Positions 27,096-37,307 of a stretch of 49,490 bases of DNA are shown piece after piece. Location: assembly GCA_018335675.1 (NCBI GenBank), contig JAGXRQ010000062.1:1-49490 (forward strand), written 5' to 3'. The translations under genes and the position numbers were made by a program. Origin of the DNA: Bacteroidota bacterium. Its GTDB lineage: Bacteria > Bacteroidota > Bacteroidia > Bacteroidales > UBA7960. How positions within the stretch are numbered: the stretch's first letter is position 1; each line of letters opens with the position of its first letter. The notes under the pieces are model-generated. The model was not told where the DNA came from. It saw nothing but the letters and a program-made list of their open reading frames with translations, and made no database searches.

Positions 27096-28631
27096 ATGCC
27101 TTTACTTGGATCCATTTTAAAAAATGCAATTAAGCTAAGAGGAAAGCTACCTAGCTTTTTTAAAATTACTGACCCTAAAAAAATTCAGGAAAGAACATTA
27201 ATAAAGCTGCTAAAGACAGCATCTCCTACTGCATTAGGCGAAGAATACAAATTTTCCAAAATTTTAAAAAGCAAGGATGTTTCTTCAGAATTCAGAAATA
27301 ATGTGCCTATTTTCGATTATAACAGTATTTTTCAAAAATGGTGGTACAGATGCCTTCAAGGAGAAGCATGGGTAGCCTGGCCTGGAAGAATAAAGTATTT
27401 CGCCCTTAGCTCAGGAACAAGTGAAGCATCAAGCAAATACATACCTGTTACTCCACATATGCTTAGGGCAATGAAGAAAACCAGCGTTAAACAAATTTTT
27501 TCTCTTGCCCGTTACGATTTCCCACCTGAGTTTTACGAAAAAGGGTTTTTGGCTCTTGGCGGTAGTACACATTTGAATTATAACGGGACATACTATGAGG
27601 GAGATTTATCCGGTATTACTACTAAAAATATTCCGTTCTGGTTTCAACATTTCTATAAACCAGGGAAGCGTATTTCAAAAGAAAAAGACTGGCCTACTAA
27701 ATTGAATGAAATCGTAAAAAAAGCCAAGGATTGGGATATTGGCGTAATAGTGGGTGTTCCTGCTTGGTGGCAAATCCTTATTGAAATGGTTATTGAACAT
27801 TATAAGTTGAAAAATATTCACGAAATATGGCCCAATTTATCAATTTTCGTTCATGGAGGAGTTTCATTCAAACCTTATGTAAAAGGCTTTGAAAAATTAC
27901 TTGGAAAACCTATTACTTACATTGAAACTTATCTTGCATCAGAAGGATTTTTAGCATATCAAAGCAGGCCAAATACAGACAGCATGCAACTTGTGCTCGA
28001 CAATGGTCTGTTCTTCGAATTTGTTCCTTTTAATTCAGATAATTTTGACAGTGATAATAATATTAAACCAACTGCCAAAACATTATTTATTGATGAAGTT
28101 GAAGAAAACGTTGATTATGCATTATTAATTTCAACTTGCTCAGGTGCCTGGAGATACCTTATTGGAGATGTTATTAAATTTACATCTAAAGAATTATATG
28201 AAATTGTAATTACCGGTAGAACCAAGCACTTCCTAAGTTTGTGCGGCGAACATATGTCGCAGGAAAATATGGACATGGCAATCAAAATGGCTGAAGATCA
28301 GCTTAATATAGAAGTCAGAGAGTTTTGTGTAGCAGGTATTAAATATGAAACAATGTTTGCTCACAAATGGTTTGTTGGAACTGATAGCAATGTTGATCCT
28401 GAAGTACTAAAAAAACATATTGACGATAATCTTAAAGTCTTGAATGATGATTACAGGGTAGAACGTATTGCAGCTATAAAAAATGTAATAGTTGAAGTTC
28501 TGCCTTCAAAAGTATTCTACGACTTTTTAAGATCAAAAGGAAAAGAAGGTGCGCAAAATAAATTCCCAAGAGTTGTAAAAAATCACATTCTTGAAGAATG
28601 GGAGAATTTTGTTGCTAATTACAAAAAATAA
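27096..28631 (+). CDS. GH3 family acyl-adenylating protein
   Basis: A 511-residue protein of the GH3 superfamily (acyl-acid-amido synthetase-like, ANL fold). Typical segments are the N-terminal ERTLIKLLKTASPTALGEEY, the ATP-binding YFALSSGTSEASSKYIPVT, IYVETYLASEGFLAYQ-like FIETYLASEGF (here TYIETYLASEGF), and WRYLIGDVIKFTS with the ATP-contacting aspartate, then ITGRTKHFLSLCGEHMS. Plant members conjugate amino acids to hormones; bacterial members are common in Bacteroidota but their substrates are mostly unknown. The 3' end overlaps the ORF extension of the next gene but not its likely start. Confidence 0.88.
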   Translation: MPLLGSILKNAIKLRGKLPSFFKITDPKKIQERTLIKLLKTASPTALGEEYKFSKILKSKDVSSEFRNNVPIFDYNSIFQKWWYRCLQGEAWVAWPGRIKYFALSSGTSEASSKYIPVTPHMLRAMKKTSVKQIFSLARYDFPPEFYEKGFLALGGSTHLNYNGTYYEGDLSGITTKNIPFWFQHFYKPGKRISKEKDWPTKLNEIVKKAKDWDIGVIVGVPAWWQILIEMVIEHYKLKNIHEIWPNLSIFVHGGVSFKPYVKGFEKLLGKPITYIETYLASEGFLAYQSRPNTDSMQLVLDNGLFFEFVPFNSDNFDSDNNIKPTAKTLFIDEVEENVDYALLISTCSGAWRYLIGDVIKFTSKELYEIVITGRTKHFLSLCGEHMSQENMDMAIKMAEDQLNIEVREFCVAGIKYETMFAHKWFVGTDSNVDPEVLKKHIDDNLKVLNDDYRVERIAAIKNVIVEVLPSKVFYDFLRSKGKEGAQNKFPRVVKNHILEEWENFVANYKK

Positions 28632-28638
28632 GCAGTTT

Positions 28639-29268
28639 ATGAGTTCAGCTTTATTAGAAGGTGTAGGCGCAGGTATATTGCTGGCTTTTTTAATCGGGCC
28701 ATCTTTCTTTGCTCTGATACAAACAAGTATATACAGAGGTTTTAATTCCGGGATACAACTTGCATTAGGCATTGTTCTAAGCGATATTACGTTAATCGGA
28801 TTAAGCTATCTTGGCGCTCTTCAAATCTTAAGTAATGACAAACACAAATATGTAGTTGGAATTGCCGGTGGAGTTGTGCTCATTATTTTTGGAATAATAA
28901 CTTTTTTAAGAAAATATAAAATACCTACTTCATCCAAAATCGAGATTAGGGTAAAAACCGATAAAGCTTTCAAATATATTCTAAAAGGGTTTTTTATAAA
29001 TATCTTGAATCCTTTCCTAATTATTTTCTGGTTGGCTGTAATTACAGGAATCAGTGCTAAATATCAAATTCATTCAAAAGAAACTATTATCTTTTTTGTT
29101 GGTGTAATTGTAACAGTATTTTTAACTGATGCATTTAAATGCTTTATTGCTCATAAAATAAAAAAATATCTCAACCTTAAGGTAATAATACTAATAAACA
29201 GGATTGTGGGAGTATTACTTATAATATTTGGTATTTTTATGTTTGTAAGGCTATTTTATGATTTTTAG
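28639..29268 (+). CDS. LysE family translocator
   Basis: A 209-residue, six-helix exporter of the LysE/RhtB superfamily. The N-terminal GVGAGILLAFLIGPSFFALIQTSI is the family hallmark (a G-x-x-x-G-P-S/N pattern), followed by FNSGIQLALGIVLSDITLI and FKYILKGFFINILNPFLIIFW, the second conserved block with NP. I chose ATG at 28639 because the family begins right there and an earlier start would overlap the GH3 gene. Amino acid or related small metabolite export is the probable role; the substrate is unknown. Confidence 0.88.
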   Translation: MSSALLEGVGAGILLAFLIGPSFFALIQTSIYRGFNSGIQLALGIVLSDITLIGLSYLGALQILSNDKHKYVVGIAGGVVLIIFGIITFLRKYKIPTSSKIEIRVKTDKAFKYILKGFFINILNPFLIIFWLAVITGISAKYQIHSKETIIFFVGVIVTVFLTDAFKCFIAHKIKKYLNLKVIILINRIVGVLLIIFGIFMFVRLFYDF

Positions 29269-29338
29269 TCATATCAATAACTGCAAAAGCCTCTTCATTA
29301 CCCTCATTTTTCTAAATTTATAAAACAATAATTTTATC

Positions 29339-30868
29339 ATGTCAAATTCCAGAATTAGAGTAAGATTTGCTCCCAGCCCAACAGGCCCTCTTCATATTGG
29401 TGGTGTTAGAACTGCTTTGTATAATTACCTTTTTGCTAAAAAAAATGGCGGGGATTTTCTGCTTAGAATTGAAGATACTGACCAAACAAGGTTTGTTGAA
29501 GGTGCAGAAGAATATATAATGAATTCTCTTAAATGGTGTGGCATAAATTGGGACGAAGGCCCTGATAAAAACACGTCTTTTGGTCCTTATCGTCAAAGCG
29601 AAAGGAAAGAAATGTATAAAAAATATGCAGTGCAGCTTTTAGATAGCGGTAATGCATATTATGCATTCGATACTTCTGAAGAACTAGACGAAATGAGAAA
29701 AAAACTGGAAGCTGATAAAACAAAACAGCCTCAATACGACTGCCATAGTCGAAAGGAAATGAAAAATTCTCTAACTCTTTCTTCAAGCGAAGTTGATGAA
29801 TTATTAAACAGCAATACTCCTTACGTAATTCGTTTTAAAATGCCGGAGGACTTTATTATTGAGTTTGATGATTTAATTCGCGGACATATCAAGGTAAACT
29901 CTTCAACTCTCGACGATAAAGTTCTTTTTAAGTCTGATGGCATGCCAACATATCATTTGGCGAATGTTGTTGATGATTATTTGATGCAAATTACACATGT
30001 TATCAGAGGTGAAGAATGGTTGCCCTCAGCTCCTCTTCATGTAATGCTATATAAATCTTTTGGATGGACAGATAAAATGCCGGATTTTGCGCACTTGCCA
30101 CTATTGCTGAAGCCTGATGGCAACGGGAAACTGAGCAAGAGAGATGGCGACAGATTAGGATTTCCGGTATTCCCTATGAAATGGACAGATCCAAAATCAG
30201 GCGAAGTATCAAGTGGGTATAAAGAGTCGGGATATTTTCCTGATGCATTTATAAATATGCTTGCTCTTATGGGTTGGAATCCGGGCACTGAACAGGAAAT
30301 TTTCTCTATGGATGAATTAGTAAATGAGTTCTCTATTGAAAGAGTTAATAAATCAGGTGCAAAGTTCGACCCAGAAAAAGCAAAATGGTTTAATCATAAA
30401 TACCTTCTTAATAAAAACAATGAAGAAATAGCAAACCTTTTCGCTAATATTGTAAAAGAAAAAGGTTTTGATATCAGCATAAACAATCTTGTAAAACTTG
30501 TATCCCTTGTTAAAGACAGAGTAAATTTCGTACACGAACTTTGGGATCAATTAAGTTTCTTCTTTATTCCCCCACAAACATACGATGAGAAGACTGTTAA
30601 AGGGAAATGGAAAGAAAATACTGCGGAAATACTCACAAAAACAATTGATGTCTTAAATAGTATTAGCAACTTTTCAGTGCAAGAAATTGATAAAGTTCTT
30701 CATGAATTTATGGAGCAAAATCAAATTCCTGCAGGGCAACTGATGATTGGTTTAAGAATATCAATGGTCGGAGAAGGCAAAGGACCTGACCTTAAGGAAA
30801 TAATGGCTTATCTTGGAAAAGAAGAAGTTGCAAAAAGGATTCAAAGAGCTGTTTCAATAAACGGCTAA
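29339..30868 (+). CDS. gltX: Glutamyl-tRNA synthetase
   Basis: A 509-residue class I synthetase. The HIGH motif is PSPTGPLHIGGVRTAL, with FLLRIEDTDQTR and the KMSKS equivalent KLSKRDGDR. The C-terminal helical anticodon-binding domain runs from about residue 340. Full-length and typical for a discriminating or non-discriminating bacterial GluRS; amidotransferase context is not visible, so which type cannot be stated. Confidence 0.97.
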   Translation: MSNSRIRVRFAPSPTGPLHIGGVRTALYNYLFAKKNGGDFLLRIEDTDQTRFVEGAEEYIMNSLKWCGINWDEGPDKNTSFGPYRQSERKEMYKKYAVQLLDSGNAYYAFDTSEELDEMRKKLEADKTKQPQYDCHSRKEMKNSLTLSSSEVDELLNSNTPYVIRFKMPEDFIIEFDDLIRGHIKVNSSTLDDKVLFKSDGMPTYHLANVVDDYLMQITHVIRGEEWLPSAPLHVMLYKSFGWTDKMPDFAHLPLLLKPDGNGKLSKRDGDRLGFPVFPMKWTDPKSGEVSSGYKESGYFPDAFINMLALMGWNPGTEQEIFSMDELVNEFSIERVNKSGAKFDPEKAKWFNHKYLLNKNNEEIANLFANIVKEKGFDISINNLVKLVSLVKDRVNFVHELWDQLSFFFIPPQTYDEKTVKGKWKENTAEILTKTIDVLNSISNFSVQEIDKVLHEFMEQNQIPAGQLMIGLRISMVGEGKGPDLKEIMAYLGKEEVAKRIQRAVSING

Positions 30869-30872
30869 CAAA

Positions 30873-32018
30873 ATGCCAGGACTATATATACATATCCCAT
30901 TTTGCCGTCAGGCTTGCAATTACTGTAACTTTCATTTTTCTGTTTCGCAAAAGAATCGCCCGGATTTCTTATCTGCGCTGGTTAAGGAAATAAATATCAC
31001 AAAGGATTTTTATACAAGTTCGAAAAATAATTCAAAGATTTTTCTCGATACTTTATACTTTGGAGGAGGAACACCTTCAATATTATCAATCAACGAGTTA
31101 GAACAAATCTTCGTTGCTATCTCAAGCATATATGATTTTAATGATAAATCTGAAATTACACTTGAAGCAAATCCCGACGATCTCACTATTACAAAAATCG
31201 CAGAACTCAAATCACTAGGAATTAACAGGCTAAGCATTGGTATTCAATCATTTTTCGAGGAAGATTTAATGTATATGAATCGCCTTCACAGTGTTAGCCA
31301 AGCAGAAGACAGCATAAAAAATGTATTTAAAGCCGGAATTGAAAATATCACTATAGATTTGATATATGGGATTCCAACATTAACAAATGAAAGATGGACA
31401 AGGAATCTTAAAAAAGCTTTTGAATTTGGGGTACCTCATATTTCTTCATATGCTTTAACGGTTGAAGAAAAAACGCCACTCGACTTTTTCATTAAAAAAG
31501 AAAAATTGCAACCTGTTTCTGATGAATTAGCTGCAATACAGTTTGAGATTATGTTGGAATTGATGGAGAAAAATAACTTTCAACATTACGAAATCTCAAA
31601 TTTTGGCAAATCCGGTTTCTTTTCACGTCATAATTTAAGTTATTGGACGGGTCTTCCATATTTGGGATTGGGTCCGGCTGCGCATAGTTATATAAAAGGA
31701 AAACGATTCTGGAATATCTCAAATACATCAAAATACATTAGCAGTATTAATGATAATAAATTACCCAGAGAATGCGAGGAACTATCTTTAATTCAGCAGG
31801 TTAATGAATATATTATGACTTCAATAAGAACAATGTGGGGTTGTGATTTATTCAAAATCAAAAATGAATTCGGAGATATTGTTTTTCAAAAAATTGAAAA
31901 AACATCAGAAAAATATATTAGAAATGGACTTCTAATGAAAGAAAACAATAATCTGATTCTTACTAAGAAAGGTAAATTTCTTGCAGATGGTATTGCTGCT
32001 GATTTATTTGTGGATTAA
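30873..32018 (+). CDS. hemW: Radical SAM haem chaperone HemW
   Basis: A 381-residue radical SAM protein. The cluster motif is C11xxxC15xxC18 in PFCRQACNYCNFHFS, which includes the extra cysteine-less phenylalanine arrangement of HemW rather than of HemN. Also present are the glycine-rich LYFGGGTPSILS, ITLEANPDDLT and LSIGIQSF, and the C-terminal HemN_C domain. HemW delivers haem to respiratory enzymes and is not a coproporphyrinogen oxidase, despite older annotations. It starts 4 bp after gltX and its 3' end meets the convergent barrel gene with a 4-bp overlap. Confidence 0.93.
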   Translation: MPGLYIHIPFCRQACNYCNFHFSVSQKNRPDFLSALVKEINITKDFYTSSKNNSKIFLDTLYFGGGTPSILSINELEQIFVAISSIYDFNDKSEITLEANPDDLTITKIAELKSLGINRLSIGIQSFFEEDLMYMNRLHSVSQAEDSIKNVFKAGIENITIDLIYGIPTLTNERWTRNLKKAFEFGVPHISSYALTVEEKTPLDFFIKKEKLQPVSDELAAIQFEIMLELMEKNNFQHYEISNFGKSGFFSRHNLSYWTGLPYLGLGPAAHSYIKGKRFWNISNTSKYISSINDNKLPRECEELSLIQQVNEYIMTSIRTMWGCDLFKIKNEFGDIVFQKIEKTSEKYIRNGLLMKENNNLILTKKGKFLADGIAADLFVD

Positions 32019-33763
32019 AATATGTTCCTTCGTGGAGCAATATTCATTCTAAGTCCAATACCATAATGATGAGTATTATAAATCAATCCTTGTAATGGAT
32101 ATTCTTCATTTCTCAGCACAAACCTTCCATCAATCCAAAAATTATGTCTAAACTGCCAACTCAACATCATTTCCCAAAGTAAGATATTTTTTCTATTGCC
32201 CTGAAGGAACAAAATATTATAATCTCCGGGTCTGTCTGAATAATCATTAAGAATATTACTGCCAAAATTAACTCCGGCAGTATCTACACCCTGATTAACA
32301 TACATAAAAGTGCTTAAAACAGTCCATTTATGATGAGGCTGATATTTTATTACTCCAATATATTCCCTGAAGTTTGCTCCTAATGGATGCGCAAGGGCCT
32401 GACTATAATGAGAATAACTTGCAGAAGGACGTAATCCACTTCCATAAGTATCATAATGAGAATAAACATATGGCCGAACTAAATTTACTTCACCTTGAAT
32501 ATCAAGATTGTCAATTCCAAATAGATCAACAATTTTCAAACCTGTTTGTAAAGCAAATTTATTTCTAAAAGAACCATGTTCATCATATCTCATTTCACCT
32601 GTTATTCCATATTTAAATAACAGATAATCAATATCTTTCTTAATATCTCCAATATGAAAATCATCAATATAAATTTGCCCATAAAATGACGCTTTTTTAC
32701 CAAGCAACCACCTCCAATTCAAACCAATAGCAACTTTGTCGGCATCACCAACATGATGTTCTATTGCTCTGTAAAAAATTATAGGATTAAAATAATGAAG
32801 CTCCACTCCTCTCCTTCCCATATCATCTGATCGTCCATAAATTACATTTTCAAAAAGAGCAAGCTGAAACTTATCAGTAAGATTCATTGATAAAGTATGA
32901 GTTGTAGAGTATTTTTTATCAAATAGCCTTCCACCATAAGATCTTAACGGATAATCTATTAACTCTGCAAAAATGTTTTGATAATGAAATCGTCCAATTT
33001 GAGTATTGATTTTAAGAAATAGATAATTATTCGAATAATCTGACAGCAAAAGAGATCTTATTCCATGTCCGATAAAATTTTTATCTTGACCAAATTGCAT
33101 TTCAATGCTTTTCGTTGCCTTAAATGAAATATAGGCTCTGGCAGTAAAGAAATCATAACCACCGGTTCCAAACTGCTGGTTCCAACCTTCGCCAGAAACA
33201 GCACCTTCTTGCTGTGCTATCTGATTATTAATGTATGAAGGGAATCTTGCCTGATTATCAACAAGAAAACTATAAAATCCTACTCTGCCATTTATCAAAC
33301 CTCTAACTTCTATTCCTCTGGTATTAATGTAAAGATGTTCTTTTATATCTTTTTCCAATCCAAGATCAAAATATATAACAGGATTAACTGCAATAAAATA
33401 TTCTTCATTATTAATTCTATAAAAATCCTGTGGATACTGATAGAAATATTTGAGGAAAGGTTTCTTAGAAGGATCTTGATTTATAGAAGCAAATTCAGCA
33501 TTTTCAAGCATCAAATCAAAAATAATTCTCTTATCAACTTCAGATAAATTTGTTAAAGATGAATCGGAATATTCAAGAAAAGAAATTGCTGATTTTCTAC
33601 CATAAGGTTTGAATATAGAATGATGCCCCGGAAAAGCTTTACCAGATTTAATTTCAATCCTGTCAAGAAAGTCATTATTTGAAGAATTAGCAGCAAAGAA
33701 AGTATTCTGAGCCGAAAGAAGTTTAACTGAAAGTACTAAAAAAACAACAACAAAAATCCTCAT
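32015..33763 (-). CDS. Outer-membrane beta-barrel protein (Wzi/RemB-like)
   Basis: A protein of 582 residues from the chosen start. MRIFVVVFLVLSVKLLSAQ is a clear signal peptide; the longer frame to 33805 would overlap the pentapeptide gene and bury the signal, so I start at 33763. The remainder alternates polar and aromatic residues in beta strands and lacks a plug domain. Segments such as IEMQFGQDKNFIGHGIRSLLLSD and YNTHHYGIGLRMNIAP at the end resemble capsule-assembly Wzi-like barrels and the gliding protein RemB of Flavobacterium. Assignment to either is tentative. It lies 13 bp after the pentapeptide gene. Confidence 0.8.
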   Translation of the reverse strand: MRIFVVVFLVLSVKLLSAQNTFFAANSSNNDFLDRIEIKSGKAFPGHHSIFKPYGRKSAISFLEYSDSSLTNLSEVDKRIIFDLMLENAEFASINQDPSKKPFLKYFYQYPQDFYRINNEEYFIAVNPVIYFDLGLEKDIKEHLYINTRGIEVRGLINGRVGFYSFLVDNQARFPSYINNQIAQQEGAVSGEGWNQQFGTGGYDFFTARAYISFKATKSIEMQFGQDKNFIGHGIRSLLLSDYSNNYLFLKINTQIGRFHYQNIFAELIDYPLRSYGGRLFDKKYSTTHTLSMNLTDKFQLALFENVIYGRSDDMGRRGVELHYFNPIIFYRAIEHHVGDADKVAIGLNWRWLLGKKASFYGQIYIDDFHIGDIKKDIDYLLFKYGITGEMRYDEHGSFRNKFALQTGLKIVDLFGIDNLDIQGEVNLVRPYVYSHYDTYGSGLRPSASYSHYSQALAHPLGANFREYIGVIKYQPHHKWTVLSTFMYVNQGVDTAGVNFGSNILNDYSDRPGDYNILFLQGNRKNILLWEMMLSWQFRHNFWIDGRFVLRNEEYPLQGLIYNTHHYGIGLRMNIAPRRNIF

Positions 33764-33776
33764 AACTTTATATAGC

Positions 33777-34352
33777 TTATCCTTTATATCCTTTTGCAAA
33801 TTCAAGATTTAAAACATTATTTAACACTGCATCACTCATATATGTCTTTTCAAGATTAGCTTCATTAAAATCAGAACCCGAAAGATCAGAGCCAGAAAGA
33901 TTTGCTTTAAACATAATTGCTCTCTTTATATTTGCAGATAAAATAACAGTAGAAGACATATCTGCTCTTGTAAAGTCTGCATATTCTAAAGAAGCGCCTG
34001 AAAGATTAGCTTCTGAAAGGTTAGCTTCAGTAAAATCTGCATAGTCGAGTTTTGCTTGTTGAAGTTGAGCATGTTGAAGCATTGCAGCAGTGAGATTTGC
34101 GTGCGACAAATCTGATCCTGAAAGAATTGCATCTGCAAAAAAAGCACCTGTAAGATTTGCACCTGAAAGTATCGCATTTGAAAGGTTTGCACCTGCAAAA
34201 TTTGCTCCCGACAAATCGGCACCTCTTAAGTCAGCTCCAATTAAATTTGCACCTCTTAAATTCAATGGTCTGTATGAATCCCCAACTGAACTTTGCGCAA
34301 TCATCAACCAAATATCTCTGTCGGTAAGTACACGATTAGAATTTGTATTCAT
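33777..34352 (-). CDS. Pentapeptide-repeat protein
   Basis: A 191-residue protein. Between residues 26 and 180 nearly every fifth residue is L in the A(D/N)Lxx pattern (ANLIGADLRGADLSGANFAG and onward), which forms a right-handed quadrilateral beta helix. About 28 to 30 repeats are visible, with one irregular stretch around MLQHAQLQQAKLDYADF. No signal peptide is seen. Functions in this fold are diverse and cannot be deduced; gyrase-protecting members exist but there is no specific evidence here. Confidence 0.9.
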   Translation of the reverse strand: MNTNSNRVLTDRDIWLMIAQSSVGDSYRPLNLRGANLIGADLRGADLSGANFAGANLSNAILSGANLTGAFFADAILSGSDLSHANLTAAMLQHAQLQQAKLDYADFTEANLSEANLSGASLEYADFTRADMSSTVILSANIKRAIMFKANLSGSDLSGSDFNEANLEKTYMSDAVLNNVLNLEFAKGYKG

Positions 34353-34446
34353 AAGCTTGTTTTTAGATAAAGAATAAAACTATGTGTACAAAATTATAAT
34401 TTCTATTGACTTATTTTATCAGTGAAAAACTTAAAAACTTAATAGA

Positions 34447-34842
34447 TTATTTTAAACAAACATTAATAAATGCTCTTGAGATAATAAACCCAACATAAAC
34501 CATTACTAGTGATAAAATATTATTAGCCAGTATATTCAAGATACCTATTTTAATCTCGTTCATTCTAAACAAGTTTAATGTCTCAATCGAAAATGTGGAA
34601 AATGTTGTAAAACTGCCAAGCAAACCAATAAAAAGAAAAGTTCCAATATTAGAAGAAATATCACCATGCATCCACGCGCCCCATAAAATCCCTATAATTA
34701 AAGCCCCAGAAACGTTTACCACTAATGTTCCAAATGGAAATACACCAAATACGTGCATGTGTTTAAAAACTATACCGGAAACAGAATATCTGGCTATTGC
34801 ACCTAATGCCCCACCAAGTGCCAATAATAATATTTTACTCAT
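34447..34842 (-). CDS. crcB: Fluoride channel Fluc/CrcB
   Basis: A 131-residue, four-helix protein. GGALGAIARYSVSG at the N-terminus, the pore asparagine in FGTLVVNVSGALIIG, and the GLLGSFTTFSTFSIE segment with the phenylalanine box and Na+-site threonines are the Fluc hallmarks. It acts as a dual-topology dimer exporting fluoride. Single copy here. I see no obvious fluoride riboswitch in the short upstream region. Confidence 0.95.
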   Translation of the reverse strand: MSKILLLALGGALGAIARYSVSGIVFKHMHVFGVFPFGTLVVNVSGALIIGILWGAWMHGDISSNIGTFLFIGLLGSFTTFSTFSIETLNLFRMNEIKIGILNILANNILSLVMVYVGFIISRAFINVCLK

Positions 34843-34884
34843 TTTTCTTGATTTCTATGATTTACCTTACTATTGTCTTTTCTG

Positions 34885-34892
34885 TATCTTTG
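34885..34892 (+). promoter_or_regulatory. Putative -7 element for hypF
   Basis: TATCTTTG followed by C, 50 bases before the chosen ATG, with TTTA 20 bases upstream as a weak -33 box. Confidence 0.4.
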
Positions 34893-34942
34893 CAAAAGTA
34901 TTAGAAAGTTAGATATTGTCAGAGAATATTTTAAGAAACTTA

Positions 34943-37186
34943 ATGATTAAAACTTATAAGATAGAGATTCAAGGGCTTGTGCAGGGCGTTGGTTTCAGAC
35001 CATTTATATATAGAGTTGCTATTGAAAATAATTTAAGTGGTAGCGTTGAAAACAGGAATGATGGCGTTGTTATAATTCTTGACTGCACAAAACAAGAACT
35101 TGAGAAATTTATCAACATTGTTCAATCAAATGCTCCTCCGGCTTCTTCCATTGATTCGATAAAATTTAAGGAAATAGAAAAGACTGAATTTCATGGCTTT
35201 GAAATTGTGAAAAGCACTTCTATTTCTGATTCAATTACTGATGTAAGCCCTGATATCGCCGTTTGCAATGATTGTCTTCTCGACATGAAAACTCAGCCGA
35301 ATCGCATAGATTATCCATTTATAAACTGCACCAATTGTGGCCCTAGATTTACTATAATTCAGGATTTACCATACGACAGGGAAAAAACCACAATGCAGAA
35401 ATTCAAAATGTGCCCTGAATGTAATCGAGAATATACTGATATCCTCGACAGGCGTTTCCATGCTCAACCTGTAGCATGCTCAGTTTGCGGTCCTGAATAT
35501 AAGCTTCATTTTAAAGATTCTAAGATTACAGATCAAAAGCTGATTATTGATAAAACTACAGAACTGTTAAAAAACAAAGGTATTATCGCTATTAAAGGAC
35601 TTGGCGGATTCTTTATTGCATGTGATGCTTTGTGTGAAGAAACTGTTTCACGCCTCAGAAAATTAAAAGCCAGAGAAGGTAAGCCTTTTGCTGTAATGTT
35701 TTCTGATATAAATACTTTAAAACAGTATGCAAAAGTTAATGAAGCTGAAGAAAAATCTCTATTATCATTAAAAAGGCCAATCGTTTTATTGAAAGAAAAA
35801 GTAAAATTGGCTCCTTCAGTTAATTTAGGATTTGACACTATTGGAGCTATGCTGCCATATATGCCTCTTCATTATTTGATTTTCGAAAAATCAGATTTGA
35901 AAGTAATTGTTCTTACAAGCGGCAATATTTCTGATGAGCCGATTATTACCAATAATGATAAGGCTGTAAATATTTTGGGTGAAATTTGCGATGCTGTTAT
36001 AACATACAACAGAGACATTCATAACCGTACAGATGATTCAGTGGTATGTATAATGAATAGCAAAGAAAGAATATTCAGGCGCTCCAGGGGTTATGCTCCT
36101 TCTCCTGTGAAATTGTTAACCAATGTAAATGGAATTCTGGCCACAGGTGCTGAATTGGTAAATTGTTTCTGCATAGGAAAAGACAATCAGGCAATTCTCA
36201 GTCAGCACATCGGCGATCTTAAAAACATTGAGACTTATGAGTTTTATACCGAAAGTATTAAAAAATATAAAAAGCTTTTCCGTTTTGAACCATCAATAAT
36301 TGTAACAGATATGCATCCTGATTATCTGTCAACAAGATATGCAGATGAATATGATTTGCCGGTGATGAAAGTTCAACACCACCATGCACACATTGCATCA
36401 TGTATGGCTGAACACGGTTTAGATGAACAAGTAATTGGAATTGCTTTGGATGGAACAGGGCTGGGTGATGATGGCAATATTTGGGGAAGTGAATTTTTTA
36501 TATGCGATTATAAAGATTATAGTAGAATTACACATTTCGAATATGTGCCATTGCCGGGTGGTGATAAAGTTACTCATGAGCCATGGAGAACAGCAGTGTC
36601 ATATTTGTATAAATATAACGGAAAAGAATTTTTTAATCATAATCTTGAGTTTCTTAAGGATATTCCAAAACAAAACATTGAACTTATTTGCGAAGCCATT
36701 GAAAAGAAAATAAATTGCCCATTATCATCAGGTGCTGGCCGATTGTTTGATGCTGTTGCAGCATTAATAAACCTCTGCACAGTCAGTAAATTTCATGCAG
36801 AAGCGCCTATGAGGTTAGAATCAATTATTAATGAAAAAAATAAAGATTCATACTTATTTGATGCTGATGAAGTTATCTCTTTTAAGAAAACATTTACAGA
36901 AATCATCAATGATCTGAAAAAAAACATTCCAATTTCAGATATCTCAGCAAAATTCCACAACACTATTGTAAACGTTGTTATAGCAGTATCTCTAAAAATT
37001 AGAGAAAAGCATAATCTCAATAAAGTAGTATTATCAGGTGGAACCTTCCAAAACAAATATCTTTCAGAAAACATTGAAAAAGAACTAATCAAATGTGATT
37101 TTCAAGTCTTTACACATTCGAAAATTCCCACAAATGATGCCGGCATAGCATTAGGCCAATTGATGGTTGCAGCATCAAGGAAATAA
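34943..37186 (+). CDS. hypF: Carbamoyltransferase HypF
   Basis: A 747-residue [NiFe]-hydrogenase maturation protein that makes thiocarbamoyl-HypE from carbamoyl phosphate, the source of the cyanide ligands. Domains in order: acylphosphatase (IEIQGLVQGVGFRPFIYR), two zinc fingers (CNDCLLDM with CTNCGPRFT; CPECNREY with CSVCGPEY), a YrdC-like domain (GIIAIKGLGGFFIACDA, HYLIFEKSD), and a Kae1-like domain with the metal histidines in VQHHHAHIASCMAEHG and GIALDGTGLGDDGNIWGSEFF. I prefer ATG at 34943 over the earlier TTG at 34916 because homologues begin just before the acylphosphatase strand. It is first of the hyp genes and separated from hypC by a repeat array with a transposase. Confidence 0.96.
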   Translation: MIKTYKIEIQGLVQGVGFRPFIYRVAIENNLSGSVENRNDGVVIILDCTKQELEKFINIVQSNAPPASSIDSIKFKEIEKTEFHGFEIVKSTSISDSITDVSPDIAVCNDCLLDMKTQPNRIDYPFINCTNCGPRFTIIQDLPYDREKTTMQKFKMCPECNREYTDILDRRFHAQPVACSVCGPEYKLHFKDSKITDQKLIIDKTTELLKNKGIIAIKGLGGFFIACDALCEETVSRLRKLKAREGKPFAVMFSDINTLKQYAKVNEAEEKSLLSLKRPIVLLKEKVKLAPSVNLGFDTIGAMLPYMPLHYLIFEKSDLKVIVLTSGNISDEPIITNNDKAVNILGEICDAVITYNRDIHNRTDDSVVCIMNSKERIFRRSRGYAPSPVKLLTNVNGILATGAELVNCFCIGKDNQAILSQHIGDLKNIETYEFYTESIKKYKKLFRFEPSIIVTDMHPDYLSTRYADEYDLPVMKVQHHHAHIASCMAEHGLDEQVIGIALDGTGLGDDGNIWGSEFFICDYKDYSRITHFEYVPLPGGDKVTHEPWRTAVSYLYKYNGKEFFNHNLEFLKDIPKQNIELICEAIEKKINCPLSSGAGRLFDAVAALINLCTVSKFHAEAPMRLESIINEKNKDSYLFDADEVISFKKTFTEIINDLKKNIPISDISAKFHNTIVNVVIAVSLKIREKHNLNKVVLSGGTFQNKYLSENIEKELIKCDFQVFTHSKIPTNDAGIALGQLMVAASRK

Positions 37187-37307
37187 AGTTAAAACCTCGA
37201 ATACATTTCCTCCATTAATCTACGTTATTTTATTATTTGTATTTATTTTTTATATATTTGCACGCATAATTTACATTAATCGATGTAATTAATATAAAAA
37301 TTCAAAT

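Noticed and set aside
32015-33805. Start of the barrel protein at 33805
   Set aside because: That start would overlap the end of the pentapeptide gene by 29 bases and put 14 charged residues before the signal peptide; ATG at 33763 begins with the signal peptide.
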